From Candidatus Fermentibacteraceae bacterium (GTDB lineage Bacteria > Fermentibacterota > Fermentibacteria > Fermentibacterales > JCC-6): 19,916 nt of DNA. The stretch is from assembly GCA_021162285.1 (NCBI GenBank), contig JAGGYZ010000061.1, positions 1-19,916 on the forward strand, read 5' to 3'. Positions 7,576 to 14,644 of this stretch are shown piece after piece. The stretch's first letter is position 1, and each line of letters starts with the position of its first letter. The notes below the pieces were generated by a model. It made no database searches. It was not told the origin of the DNA and saw only the letters and a program-made list of their open reading frames with translations. Made by a program: the position numbers and the translations under genes.

Positions 7576-8754
7576 CTATTCCACCGAAGTTATTGTTTTG
7601 AGAAATTCAGCTACTTTTGCAGCCGGTGCCCATGCTTCTCCCAGTGTAGCTGTGAGAACACCAAGTACTATCACAACCATAAAGAATAACTTTGCCGCAT
7701 CCTGTCCGCGAAGACTGCCAAGCAGCTTGGGTTCTTTTGAAAGGTACGCGCTTGCAGCAAAAAGTTCCTCTCCGATAAGAGTGTAATCGCATGCAGCGAT
7801 GAAGAAAGGTATCTGGCTGGGCATTGCAGTACCTGCTATCTGTATTGCACCTACGCTTCTTCCCGTTTCAGCAAGAATAAGGCTCTCTGCGTAGAATGTA
7901 CCCAGCATAAAGATAGCTGCAGGCTTCTGCCTCACCATTATACCGTCTACGCCGGCAGCGTAGCCAAACTGATCATCTGTGATGTAGTTGATACTTTCAC
8001 GCTGGTAGGCATCGGGCCGACCAACCTGAAGGTAAGACTCTTTTACTATTTCCTGTGCAACGCTCATAACAACAGAACGGCATGTGGGAACAAGAAGCGG
8101 AGAGCCGTACTCTGCAGTTTTCATGGCAACACGACCAAGTATCACCATACTGGCAATTGTCTGGATGTCGTCCATGTCCATGATACCCGGTATGTAAAGA
8201 ACAGGGCGACCCATTTCTGTTGCTCTTCCCACAGCGTCCTCAACGGCGGTAAGCCCGGCAATCCTGCGTATGTAGAGGTCTTTCCCGCGCTTGCCCTGTT
8301 CGATGTAGTAAAAGATCACCAGACTGATGATTGTAAGTATGATCAGCATTCCAATTCGGCCTGAATTAATCCACTGCTTAATGGGAACAGCAGCTGCCAG
8401 AGCTGAAGGCTGACCGGCCGTTCCATCAGTCCATGGAACAATACGATAGGAGTACTCCTGGCCGTTTTCCAGTTCTCCGTCGGTTTTTCTGCTGTCGATG
8501 GGTGCCAGAGTACAAACCGGTGCCCAGTCCTCACCTTCACAGGAACGTTCAAGAACCATGGAGTCGGGAAGCGCAGCATCAGCTGCTACGGTCCATGTAA
8601 GATCGATGCCCCCTCCGGCATCATTCCTCGCATCCTCTGCTGTGAGCGACTGTACAAAACTGCCGCTGTTTTCTTCAGAAGTAACGCCACCGCTCTGTGC
8701 GAACAGCACCCCTGCAAAAACCAGAAGAGGAAGTACAAACAGCATTTTCCTCAT
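7576..8754 (-). CDS. DUF6754-like membrane protein with N-terminal fibronectin-III-like domain
   Basis: A 392-residue protein with a signal peptide (1-19, ending LFAQ). A fibronectin-III-like domain follows at about 47-124 (GGIDLTWT, LERSCEGEDW, GQEYSYRIVPW). A transmembrane helix (132-150) is followed by a cytoplasmic alpha/beta region (155-350): RPVLYIPGIMDMDDIQTIAS, YGSPLLVPTCRSVVMSVAQE, ESINYITDDQFGYAAGV, LILAETGRSVGAIQIAGT, FFIAACDYTLIGEELFAASAYL. A final helix lies at about 354-374. From memory this region resembles DUF6754, a family without assigned function found in membrane-protein clusters; the assignment needs a profile search. The ATG at 8754 has AAAGGGG upstream. It is the promoter-proximal gene of four, behind a promoter whose -35 overlaps a palindrome. 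Confidence 0.75.
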   Translation of the reverse strand: MRKMLFVLPLLVFAGVLFAQSGGVTSEENSGSFVQSLTAEDARNDAGGGIDLTWTVAADAALPDSMVLERSCEGEDWAPVCTLAPIDSRKTDGELENGQEYSYRIVPWTDGTAGQPSALAAAVPIKQWINSGRIGMLIILTIISLVIFYYIEQGKRGKDLYIRRIAGLTAVEDAVGRATEMGRPVLYIPGIMDMDDIQTIASMVILGRVAMKTAEYGSPLLVPTCRSVVMSVAQEIVKESYLQVGRPDAYQRESINYITDDQFGYAAGVDGIMVRQKPAAIFMLGTFYAESLILAETGRSVGAIQIAGTAMPSQIPFFIAACDYTLIGEELFAASAYLSKEPKLLGSLRGQDAAKLFFMVVIVLGVLTATLGEAWAPAAKVAEFLKTITSVE

Positions 8755-8805
8755 ACTGTTGAACCCCTTTCATTAGGATATTTCGGTACAAAACACAGTT
8801 TGATG

Positions 8806-8834
8806 ATAATAACCCACTTGCGTCAGTGTCGCAA
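8806..8834 (-). promoter_or_regulatory. Sigma70-type promoter of the four-gene membrane module
   Basis: The minus strand reads TTGCGA (8834-8829), a 17-nt spacer, then TATTAT (8811-8806). Expected transcription start is near 8799, giving a leader of about 45 nt to the ATG at 8754. The spacing is ideal and the -10 is near consensus. A palindrome overlaps the -35 and spacer (separate entry). Confidence 0.65.
8818..8834. promoter_or_regulatory. Operator-like palindrome over the -35 element
   Basis: TTGCGTCAGTGTCGCAA is a 17-bp inverted repeat with 8-bp arms around a single central base and one mismatched pair. It covers the whole -35 hexamer and much of the spacer of the promoter for the membrane module, the place where a repressor would block RNA polymerase. 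No regulator gene is adjacent. Confidence 0.45.
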
Positions 8835-8995
8835 CAAGGTTACACTGCGAAACTAATCGGAAACAAACGGGGCTGAACATTCTCAACACAGGAAACAACA
8901 GCCGGAAAACTCTACCTGAATTCTTCAGGAACCTGCTTATCCAGAACTGCTGAAGAGCTGATACGCTTTCAACAGGCAGACTGCAGATGCAATTC

Positions 8996-9024
8996 TCGAC
9001 AGAATTGTTCATAATTCGTACAAG
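8996..9024 (+). promoter_or_regulatory. Candidate promoter for rsmH
   Basis: TCGACA (8996-9001), a 17-nt spacer, then TACAAG (9019-9024). The -35 matches five of six consensus bases and the -10 only four, so this is a weak candidate. Its position, about 65 nt before the ATG, is sensible. Confidence 0.3.
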
Positions 9025-9094
9025 ATTGAACTCGATGTAAACAAGAGAGAAAGCACAGTGGAACCCCTTTTCAGTCAGGGAAAAGCATACACAG

Positions 9095-10132
9095 ATGACA
9101 GACAGTACAAAAAAACACAAAAGGCGTATCCGCTACTCCGGCACCCATCCAAGAAAATTCAGTGAAAAATACAAAGAGCTTGACCCGGAAAAATACCCGG
9201 ATGAGGTGGAAAAAGTTAAACAGCGGGGGCAAACCCCGGCTGGAATGCATCTGCCCGTCTGCGCAGGTGAGATCTGCGACATTCTCCGTTTAAAACCGGG
9301 GATGAGTGGAATCGACTGCACCCTGGGATATGGCGGGCACAGTATTAAAATGCTGCAGCGGATCACACCCGGTGGTATCCTGATAGGTATAGATGTTGAT
9401 TCCGCTGAACTTACAAGAACAGACAATCGCATTCGAACTCTCGGGTATGATGAATCCGTGTTCATCACCAGGCAAATGAATTTCTCGCAGATAAATGATT
9501 GTCTCAATATCAAACCTGGAGGATTTGATTTTATACTGGCAGATCTGGGTGTTTCATCAATGCAACTGGACACTCCTGACAGAGGGTTTTCTTACAAGAA
9601 TTATGCTCCCCTGGACTTGCGACTGAATAACTCAGAAGGCGCAACAGCGGCTCAATTGCTTTCACAAATTGAAGAGGACTCTCTAACAAACCTCATGGTT
9701 GAGAATGCAGATGAGCCTTATGCTGAACTTCTGGGCAGAACAATACGATCAAGAAGCGAAGAATGCCGGACAACCACAGGTCTTGCCTCTGTTATTACCG
9801 ATTCACTGCAGAGCGAGGGGCTTACACAAAAGGAATGTAAACAGTCGATTCAGAGAGTATTCCAGGCACTCCGAATAGAGGTAAACAAAGAATTTGAAGC
9901 TCTTGACCAGCTGCTGCATTCAATTCCAGACTGCTTGAAGAGCTGTGGCAGAGTTGCAATTCTCTCATTTCACTCCGGTGAGGATCGCCGGGTAAAGAAA
10001 AGCTTCAAGGCTCTTGCCGAACAGGGTATCTACTCTGAGTGCGTACGCCGCCCGATTCGCCCTTCTTTTCAGGAGCAATACGACAATCCCCGTTCATCCA
10101 GCGCAAAACTTCGCTGGGCAGTAAAGAGATAG
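9095..10132 (+). CDS. rsmH: 16S rRNA (cytosine-1402 N4)-methyltransferase RsmH, long N-terminus subtype
   Basis: This 345-residue SAM-dependent enzyme methylates N4 of C1402 in the decoding centre of 16S rRNA. SAM-binding and family motifs are all present: DCTLGYGGHS (74-83), GIDVDSAEL (98-106), FDFILADLGVSSMQLD (144-159), DRGFSY (162-167), PLDLRLN (172-178), FQALRIEVNKEF, AILSFHSGEDR and SSAKLRWAVK at the end. The first 50 residues are basic and carry GTHPRKF, YKELDPEKYP and TPAGMH, an extension I associate with the second RsmH paralog (RsmH2) of clostridia and relatives. The gene stands alone, not in a division/cell-wall (dcw) cluster, so a second canonical rsmH may exist elsewhere. The ATG is preceded only by a distant AGGGA, a weak ribosome binding site, but the conserved N-terminal extension supports this start. 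Confidence 0.93.
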   Translation: MTDSTKKHKRRIRYSGTHPRKFSEKYKELDPEKYPDEVEKVKQRGQTPAGMHLPVCAGEICDILRLKPGMSGIDCTLGYGGHSIKMLQRITPGGILIGIDVDSAELTRTDNRIRTLGYDESVFITRQMNFSQINDCLNIKPGGFDFILADLGVSSMQLDTPDRGFSYKNYAPLDLRLNNSEGATAAQLLSQIEEDSLTNLMVENADEPYAELLGRTIRSRSEECRTTTGLASVITDSLQSEGLTQKECKQSIQRVFQALRIEVNKEFEALDQLLHSIPDCLKSCGRVAILSFHSGEDRRVKKSFKALAEQGIYSECVRRPIRPSFQEQYDNPRSSSAKLRWAVKR

Positions 10133-10167
10133 AGGATTTACAAAAAAATACAGGCATCGGAGCCAGC

Positions 10168-10242
10168 TATCCTGCAGTGCGGCTCTCGAGTTCAAGGTGA
10201 TTTGTCAATACTCTGCTTTGATGCACTCATCTCTGCAGGATA
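10168..10242 (+). repeat. Inverted repeat TATCCTGCAG/CTGCAGGATA in the rsmH-GNAT spacer
   Basis: A perfect 10-bp inverted repeat (10168-10177 and 10233-10242) encloses 55 nt. A nested AGTGC (10176-10180) and GCACT (10223-10227) can extend the structure asymmetrically. The 202-bp spacer (10133-10334) contains no gene I can support. The element could be the 3' structure of the rsmH transcript, a leader of the acetyltransferase or a small RNA. No U-tract follows. Confidence 0.45.
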
Positions 10243-10334
10243 CTTACCGGTACAACTGAACCCCTTCGGAATCTGCCATGGCCCACCGCTCTTCAGTTCT
10301 TATATTTGTACGGTAAACAGAATATTGGAGTATT

Positions 10335-11174
10335 ATGAAAGAAAAATTGGTAATCAGAGAAGCAGCAGAGAATGACCTGGGTGACCTGGCTGAAATATCA
10401 AAAACTACCTGGGATGGCGATGATTACCTTGAAAGTGTTTCAGGTGGATGGGTACGGGAAGATGGTTTTTTTGTGGGAGAGATAGACGGCAGGGTGGTGG
10501 CCTGTGGTAAGATCTCTTCCATGCCCGGAGGTGTTGCATGGCTGGAAGGTCTCAGGGTTCACAAAGATTTCAAGGGAAAGGGTTACGGCAGAGCACTGTC
10601 TGACAGTATTCTTCAAACAGCTGTTGCAAGAAAGAAAAAGGGAGAATTCAAAACAATAGAGTTTTCAACGTACATCAGCAATCTGGAAAGCATCTCAATG
10701 GCAGAGCAACAGGGCTTTAAGGTTTCTGAGATGTTTCATGTAGTTTCCATGGAAAATCCTCCGCTGCCTGAGGCAGCAGCGAAACTGAGGAAAGTTTATC
10801 CTAATACCGCAGATTTCTCCATCTATCCCCACCATGCACCGTGCGGATGGAAGTACATCAGCCACAGAAACAAAGGTTCGGTCCAGTGGATGAAAAACAA
10901 TGCCGAATTCTGGCAGGTACAGTCCGGCGCGAGATTCCTTGCTGCAAGCCGCGGGCAGGAGATTTCACCACTGGCCTCATCACTGAAGGACATTGATGGA
11001 TTCGTTAACGGTGTCTTTGCTTTGGCTGAGAAGAAAAGGCTTGACTATCTTGAGGTAATAGTTCACGATTCGCACACGGAGATACTTGCACAGCTGCTTG
11101 AAAGCGGGTTTTCCTACTGGGAAAATCACGGGAAGGCAAACCTTCCTGTGTACCGGCTGGCAGAACAACGGTGA
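10335..11174 (+). CDS. GNAT family N-acetyltransferase, possibly with a second degenerate GNAT half
   Basis: A 279-residue cytoplasmic acetyl-CoA-dependent acyltransferase of unknown substrate. The N-terminal half (about 4-140) is a standard GNAT domain: VIREAAENDLGDLAEI, then FFVGEIDGRVVACGKI, WLEGLRVHKDFKGKGYGRAL (motif A, with the KGKGYG acetyl-CoA pyrophosphate loop at 80-85), and EFSTYISNLESISMAEQQGF (motif B). The second half (about 150-279) contains EVIVHDSHTEILAQLLESGF, which reads like the closing strand-helix of another GNAT fold but lacks an evident RxxGxG loop. It may be a tandem-GNAT protein with an inactive C-terminal copy. GGAG lies four bases before the ATG. It follows rsmH after 202 bp and converges on the gcv operon. 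Confidence 0.85.
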   Translation: MKEKLVIREAAENDLGDLAEISKTTWDGDDYLESVSGGWVREDGFFVGEIDGRVVACGKISSMPGGVAWLEGLRVHKDFKGKGYGRALSDSILQTAVARKKKGEFKTIEFSTYISNLESISMAEQQGFKVSEMFHVVSMENPPLPEAAAKLRKVYPNTADFSIYPHHAPCGWKYISHRNKGSVQWMKNNAEFWQVQSGARFLAASRGQEISPLASSLKDIDGFVNGVFALAEKKRLDYLEVIVHDSHTEILAQLLESGFSYWENHGKANLPVYRLAEQR

Positions 11175-11180
11175 ATTGAA

Positions 11181-11206
11181 CAGGGGAGTACTGATGCACT
11201 CCCCTG
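11181..11206. terminator. Hairpin between convergent transcription units
   Basis: CAGGGGAGT and ACTCCCCTG form a perfect 9-bp stem with an 8-nt loop, six bases after the stop of the acetyltransferase and ten before the end of the gcv operon. Neither flank has a strong T-run, so it may need help from Rho, but its position between two convergent stops fits a shared bidirectional terminator. Confidence 0.6.
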
Positions 11207-11216
11207 CAATAAACGA

Positions 11217-12344
11217 TCAGCCCTCGATAAGCTCCACATTGGCTCTCGGTACTGTGTACCGTTTGCCGTCATGGAACTCTACCTCAAGAACTCTGACCTT
11301 TGCCTCTGAATCAACCACCTGAAGCTCAGGAGGAAGTGCGGCAACTCTGCCTATCATTCCAAAGAAAGGGGACCGGATACAGCGGATGGAACTGCCTATG
11401 TCCATGGCTCCGGCCTGCTTTGAGCTGGTTGTGTCGCTCACTGCATCAGCAGGCAGGGGAACCACGATCTCAGGGCGCATAACTCCTGCGCGGATCTGTG
11501 TTGCTCCATTCACACTGGCAACCATACCCTCACGAAGCTTGAGCAGTTCGAAAGTACCTTCTGCCATGGTCATCTTACCGAATCCTTCTGTAAGAATCAG
11601 AGTAATACCGAGTTTCTCATGGCCTGTGATGGCAACACCAAGATCAAATCCCAGAAGGTCCTTGAGGTCTTTGTCGTCAAAACCGCCTGCAACAACAGCT
11701 TTCACTCCTGTGGAAATTGCTTTTTTCAGAACGCTGTGGCTGATGTAGTTTCCACCTATAACGATCTTGTCTTTGCAGTCAGGAGTAATTTTATCAGCAG
11801 TAATCTCCTGGTCAGGAGCGGAACAAACCATTTTCAGCTCACCGCGAACCTCTCCGCCAATGCCGAAAATACCCTGCACAAAAGTACAGTGGGTTTCAAC
11901 AACCACACCTTCTCCGGACAGGACTTCCGTGACCTTTCCCTTTACATAACCATCTATCTCAACTGGGATTGGAGGCTCACGGAGAACCGCCTGACCGGTT
12001 ATCTCGTTGAAACTCTCAAACACTCCATCTATGGGGCTTTTTACCGTGTTCTTGAAGTATTTTCCGAACAGCCCTTTGCTCTGAGCAAGGGGTTCATCGG
12101 CACTGATGACCTCCCCCTCTTTTTTAAGAAGCAGTTCCGGAATATCTGATGGTGGTACGCCAAGAAGGTTGGCTATGTTAAACATCTTTACATTGCCTGG
12201 AAGTTCTGTGCGGGCAACAACGGTATCTGCCTCTATAGAATCTCCCACGGCTGCAAGTACCTCTCCCTTAAGGGGAAGCCTTCTAATCTTCAATATATCG
12301 GCGACATCCGCAACTCTCAAGCCCGGTGTGTATGCAAAAGCCAT
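11217..12344 (-). CDS. MutL-associated protein with barrel-sandwich-like and KOW-like regions, function unknown
   Basis: A 375-residue soluble protein, last gene of the gcv operon. I do not know its function. Residues 24-50 (LKGEVLAAVGDSIEADTVVA, then RTELPG) and 104-135 (PIDGVFESFNEITGQAVL) look like the glycine-rich turns of barrel-sandwich/biotinyl-lipoyl-like domains. Residues about 190-260 alternate beta strands and helices (KIVIGGNYISHSVLKKAI, VKAVVAGGFDD, LGITLILTEGFG). The C-terminus, about 316-375, is KOW-like: GSSIRCIRSPFFGMIGRV, then VEFHDGKRYTVPRANVELIE. The ATG shares its A with the MutL stop (TAATG), so translation is coupled one-to-one with MutL and the two products probably form a complex. 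A hairpin ends the operon 10 bp later. Confidence 0.8.
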   Translation of the reverse strand: MAFAYTPGLRVADVADILKIRRLPLKGEVLAAVGDSIEADTVVARTELPGNVKMFNIANLLGVPPSDIPELLLKKEGEVISADEPLAQSKGLFGKYFKNTVKSPIDGVFESFNEITGQAVLREPPIPVEIDGYVKGKVTEVLSGEGVVVETHCTFVQGIFGIGGEVRGELKMVCSAPDQEITADKITPDCKDKIVIGGNYISHSVLKKAISTGVKAVVAGGFDDKDLKDLLGFDLGVAITGHEKLGITLILTEGFGKMTMAEGTFELLKLREGMVASVNGATQIRAGVMRPEIVVPLPADAVSDTTSSKQAGAMDIGSSIRCIRSPFFGMIGRVAALPPELQVVDSEAKVRVLEVEFHDGKRYTVPRANVELIEG

Positions 12345-14236
12345 TATTCACCACCTCCCATCGTAAGGAAGCGCTCCGGGTAGCAGTTCAGCGTCTGCGA
12401 CCAGGTCTGGAGCATCTGTACCCGTTTCGCATCGTCCTCAGGAAGGTTGAAGGGATGCCTTCCTCTTCCGTCGAGAACGATACCCACTATCCCACCCTCA
12501 AGGGTGCCTTCCCACACCTCACCGGGACCGCTACCAACATCAAGCCCCTTTACCGGAGTAATAACCGCCGTGGCTTTTTCTCCCACTTCCAGGGGAATCA
12601 GCTTCATCTCTCCCGGCACTATCTTCTCTTCCACAGTTTTCCCATCAGGCATAACGAGTTCAACTACAGCCAGGTGATTAACCTTCTTGAAAGAACCGGA
12701 TGGAGCAATGCAGGAACCAAGTTTAATAAGACAGTCGTTGTTGAACACCTCAACAGCTGCCTGGGGATGAACTTCACTGAGCACCCCCAGATGCGGCATC
12801 ATGAAGATGGAATCAACGGCAAGCATTGTTACGCCTTCAGGCAGGAAACTGTCTATCAGCATCATAGCAGTCTGGCTTCGTCTGGGGGCGTGGCTCAGCA
12901 CACCGCCTGAACCTATGAGAATATCCAGGTCCATCATGTTTACAAGAGTTGCACCTGTCTGGCTCTGCTCGAAAGCATCACCTATTGTTCTCTCCTGTGC
13001 AACACCCTTAAGACCTGTTGCGAGATCCTTGTGCTGAACAAGGGCAAGTCTCAGAGCTTCCCTGGCTATTGCCTGCTCAATGATCAGCTCTTCCAGTTCC
13101 TGTGGAATGGTGGTTGGGCGAATCATCTTGTTTCTTATTCTGTTGCGTAGATCAGCTTCATCCATATGGAATGGAACCCAGCGCATTACACTGTCTATAC
13201 CGGCACTGGCAAGAACATTACTGATAGAATAGCTCATTCCAAGGTTGGCACTCACAGTACGGTTAAAAACCGGCTCCCCGTTGCTGTCAAACACACTGAA
13301 AACATCTGTTGTTGCACCACCAATATCAACACCCATAACATGGATGCTTTCCATCTTTGCAACTCTTTCGATGAGTTTGCCAACGGCACCAGGTGTTGGC
13401 ATAATGGGTACATTCTTCCACTTGCCGTCTTCAAACCGGCCGGTCCACTCCATAAGATGAGCGTATCCAGGGGCCTGAGCCATCACATGCTCCATAAACA
13501 GCTCGTGAATAAGGTCTCTGGCAGGACCCAGATTTTCCCGCTCAAGAACAGGGCGCAGATTATCCACTATCTTAAGCTCTACTGTGGATCCCAGTTCATC
13601 CTTCACAGCGCCGGCAGCATCTTTGTTTCCGGCAAAGATCACAGGCAGCTTGAACCCAACACCAAACCTTGGCTTTGGATCTGCTGCACGGATGATCTCA
13701 GCCAGCTCAACAACATGGTCTATTGTGCCGCCATCTATACCGCCTGACAGAAGAATCATGTCCGGGCGGAGACGTCTGATGTCCTCAACCTTCTCGTGGG
13801 GCAGCCTTTTGTCATTTGAAGCAATAATGTCCATAACAATGGCACCAGCACCGAGAGCAGCCCTCTGGGCACTTTCGCCTGTCATTGACTTAACAACACC
13901 GGCAACGGTCATCTGAAGACCGCCTCCAGCGGAAGATGTTGAAACGTAGAGATCAACTCCGTCACCGGAACCTTCCCTCACATGAACTCCACTTCCGTCA
14001 TCTTTCAAAAAGCGACGCCCTTCAAGGTCTTCAATCTCTCCAACTGCATTAAGAACACCTTTGGTAACATCCTCCGCAGGAGCCTCAACTGTTGTCGGAG
14101 CTTCCCCTCGGCGGGCGAGACGATAGCGACCAGCTTCCTCGCTGTACTCAATGAGTATGGATTTGGTTGTGGTACTACCGCAGTCGGTGGCTAAAATAGT
14201 CTGCATTCTTTCAGCGGCCACTGCATCTCCCTTCAC
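12344..14236 (-). CDS. MutL/GlmL-family ASKHA ATPase (aminomutase reactivase-like)
   Basis: A 630-residue protein of the MutL family, ATPases of the actin/Hsp70 fold encoded beside B12-dependent glutamate, ornithine or lysine mutases and thought to reactivate them. Numbered from the GTG at 14236, visible motifs are ATDCGSTTTKSILIE (16-30, phosphate 1), LLSGGIDGG (162-170), MGVDIGGATTDVFSV (301-315, second phosphate loop), LIGSGGVLSHAP (440-451, nucleotide binding) and PHLGVLSEVHP (481-491). Three starts are possible: GTG 14236 (GGGAG upstream), GTG 14221 (AGGGAG five bases upstream) and ATG 14206. Most family members begin just before ATDxGST, favouring 14221 or 14206. No mutase subunit (glmS/glmE-like) lies in the window; instead it is fused by position to the glycine cleavage operon. 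The alternative is a role unrelated to B12. Confidence 0.88.
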   Translation of the reverse strand: MKGDAVAAERMQTILATDCGSTTTKSILIEYSEEAGRYRLARRGEAPTTVEAPAEDVTKGVLNAVGEIEDLEGRRFLKDDGSGVHVREGSGDGVDLYVSTSSAGGGLQMTVAGVVKSMTGESAQRAALGAGAIVMDIIASNDKRLPHEKVEDIRRLRPDMILLSGGIDGGTIDHVVELAEIIRAADPKPRFGVGFKLPVIFAGNKDAAGAVKDELGSTVELKIVDNLRPVLERENLGPARDLIHELFMEHVMAQAPGYAHLMEWTGRFEDGKWKNVPIMPTPGAVGKLIERVAKMESIHVMGVDIGGATTDVFSVFDSNGEPVFNRTVSANLGMSYSISNVLASAGIDSVMRWVPFHMDEADLRNRIRNKMIRPTTIPQELEELIIEQAIAREALRLALVQHKDLATGLKGVAQERTIGDAFEQSQTGATLVNMMDLDILIGSGGVLSHAPRRSQTAMMLIDSFLPEGVTMLAVDSIFMMPHLGVLSEVHPQAAVEVFNNDCLIKLGSCIAPSGSFKKVNHLAVVELVMPDGKTVEEKIVPGEMKLIPLEVGEKATAVITPVKGLDVGSGPGEVWEGTLEGGIVGIVLDGRGRHPFNLPEDDAKRVQMLQTWSQTLNCYPERFLTMGGGE

Positions 14237-14239
14237 TTG

Positions 14240-14644
14240 TTAGGCTCCCGAATGATTCTTGTTTCTGCGGAACAAACCTCTGAAGAATCCTTTACGGTTC
14301 TTCCGTTTTTCAAGTTTTGCCTTCCGCCTCTGCTCGGAAACCAGTGCATTTTCTTCTTCTATAGCAACTGTAAGCTTCTCTACATTCTCACGGTCTTCAA
14401 TCATCCTTACAAATCTGTAGTAATCTCCTGACTGAACCAGAAGAGAAATCACAGGATTTGCAAACACCAGCATCTGACTGCCCAGAAACGATACCGGCTT
14501 TATTGATTCCAGAAAAATAATTGCCGGAACTGTCAGGTCCCGCTCGACGATCTTGTGCGCAATACGCCTGGCCAGATCGTCACATTCCTCCGGTGTATCA
14601 GATTTATAGTCTTCAGGATCTAATCCTGGCCCGAATAAATTCAA
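14240..14644 (-). CDS. Small protein of unknown function with central hydrophobic region and basic tail
   Basis: A 134-residue protein. The start appears to be TTG at 14644, six bases after GGAGG; this start lies inside the end of the upstream gene, a 32-nt overlap. The N-terminus is acidic (DPEDYKSDTPEECDDLARRI). The core is VPAIIFLESIKPVSFLGSQMLVFANPVISLL (38-68), amphipathic to hydrophobic, followed by DYYRFVRMIEDRENVEKL (73-90). The last 30 residues are Arg/Lys-rich (KAKLEKRKNRKGFFRGLFRR). I recall similar small proteins with a FLES-x-x-P-x-SFLGSQ signature in several phyla, without a known function. The basic tail and hydrophobic core suggest peripheral membrane association. It ends three bases before the earliest MutL start, so it belongs to the MutL cassette. 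Confidence 0.78.
   Translation of the reverse strand: MNLFGPGLDPEDYKSDTPEECDDLARRIAHKIVERDLTVPAIIFLESIKPVSFLGSQMLVFANPVISLLVQSGDYYRFVRMIEDRENVEKLTVAIEEENALVSEQRRKAKLEKRKNRKGFFRGLFRRNKNHSGA

Larger units (their letters stand above)
8755..9094. other. Divergent intergenic region between the membrane module and rsmH
   Basis: A 340-bp gap with no convincing gene on either strand. The left third holds the promoter and palindrome for the minus-strand module. The right third holds a weak plus-strand promoter candidate for rsmH and the small inverted repeat AATTCT-CGAC-AGAATT (8991-9006). I see nothing definite in the middle (about 8835-8990). Confidence 0.5.

Noticed and set aside
8773..9120. 115-codon minus-strand reading frame in the divergent gap
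   Set aside because: It runs through the module promoter and the start of rsmH, is rich in Cys/Phe without a coherent pattern, and lacks a good start signal.
12344..14236. DNA mismatch repair MutL
   Set aside because: The name is shared, but this protein has ASKHA ATPase motifs of the glutamate-mutase MutL family and not the GHKL ATPase motifs of mismatch-repair MutL.
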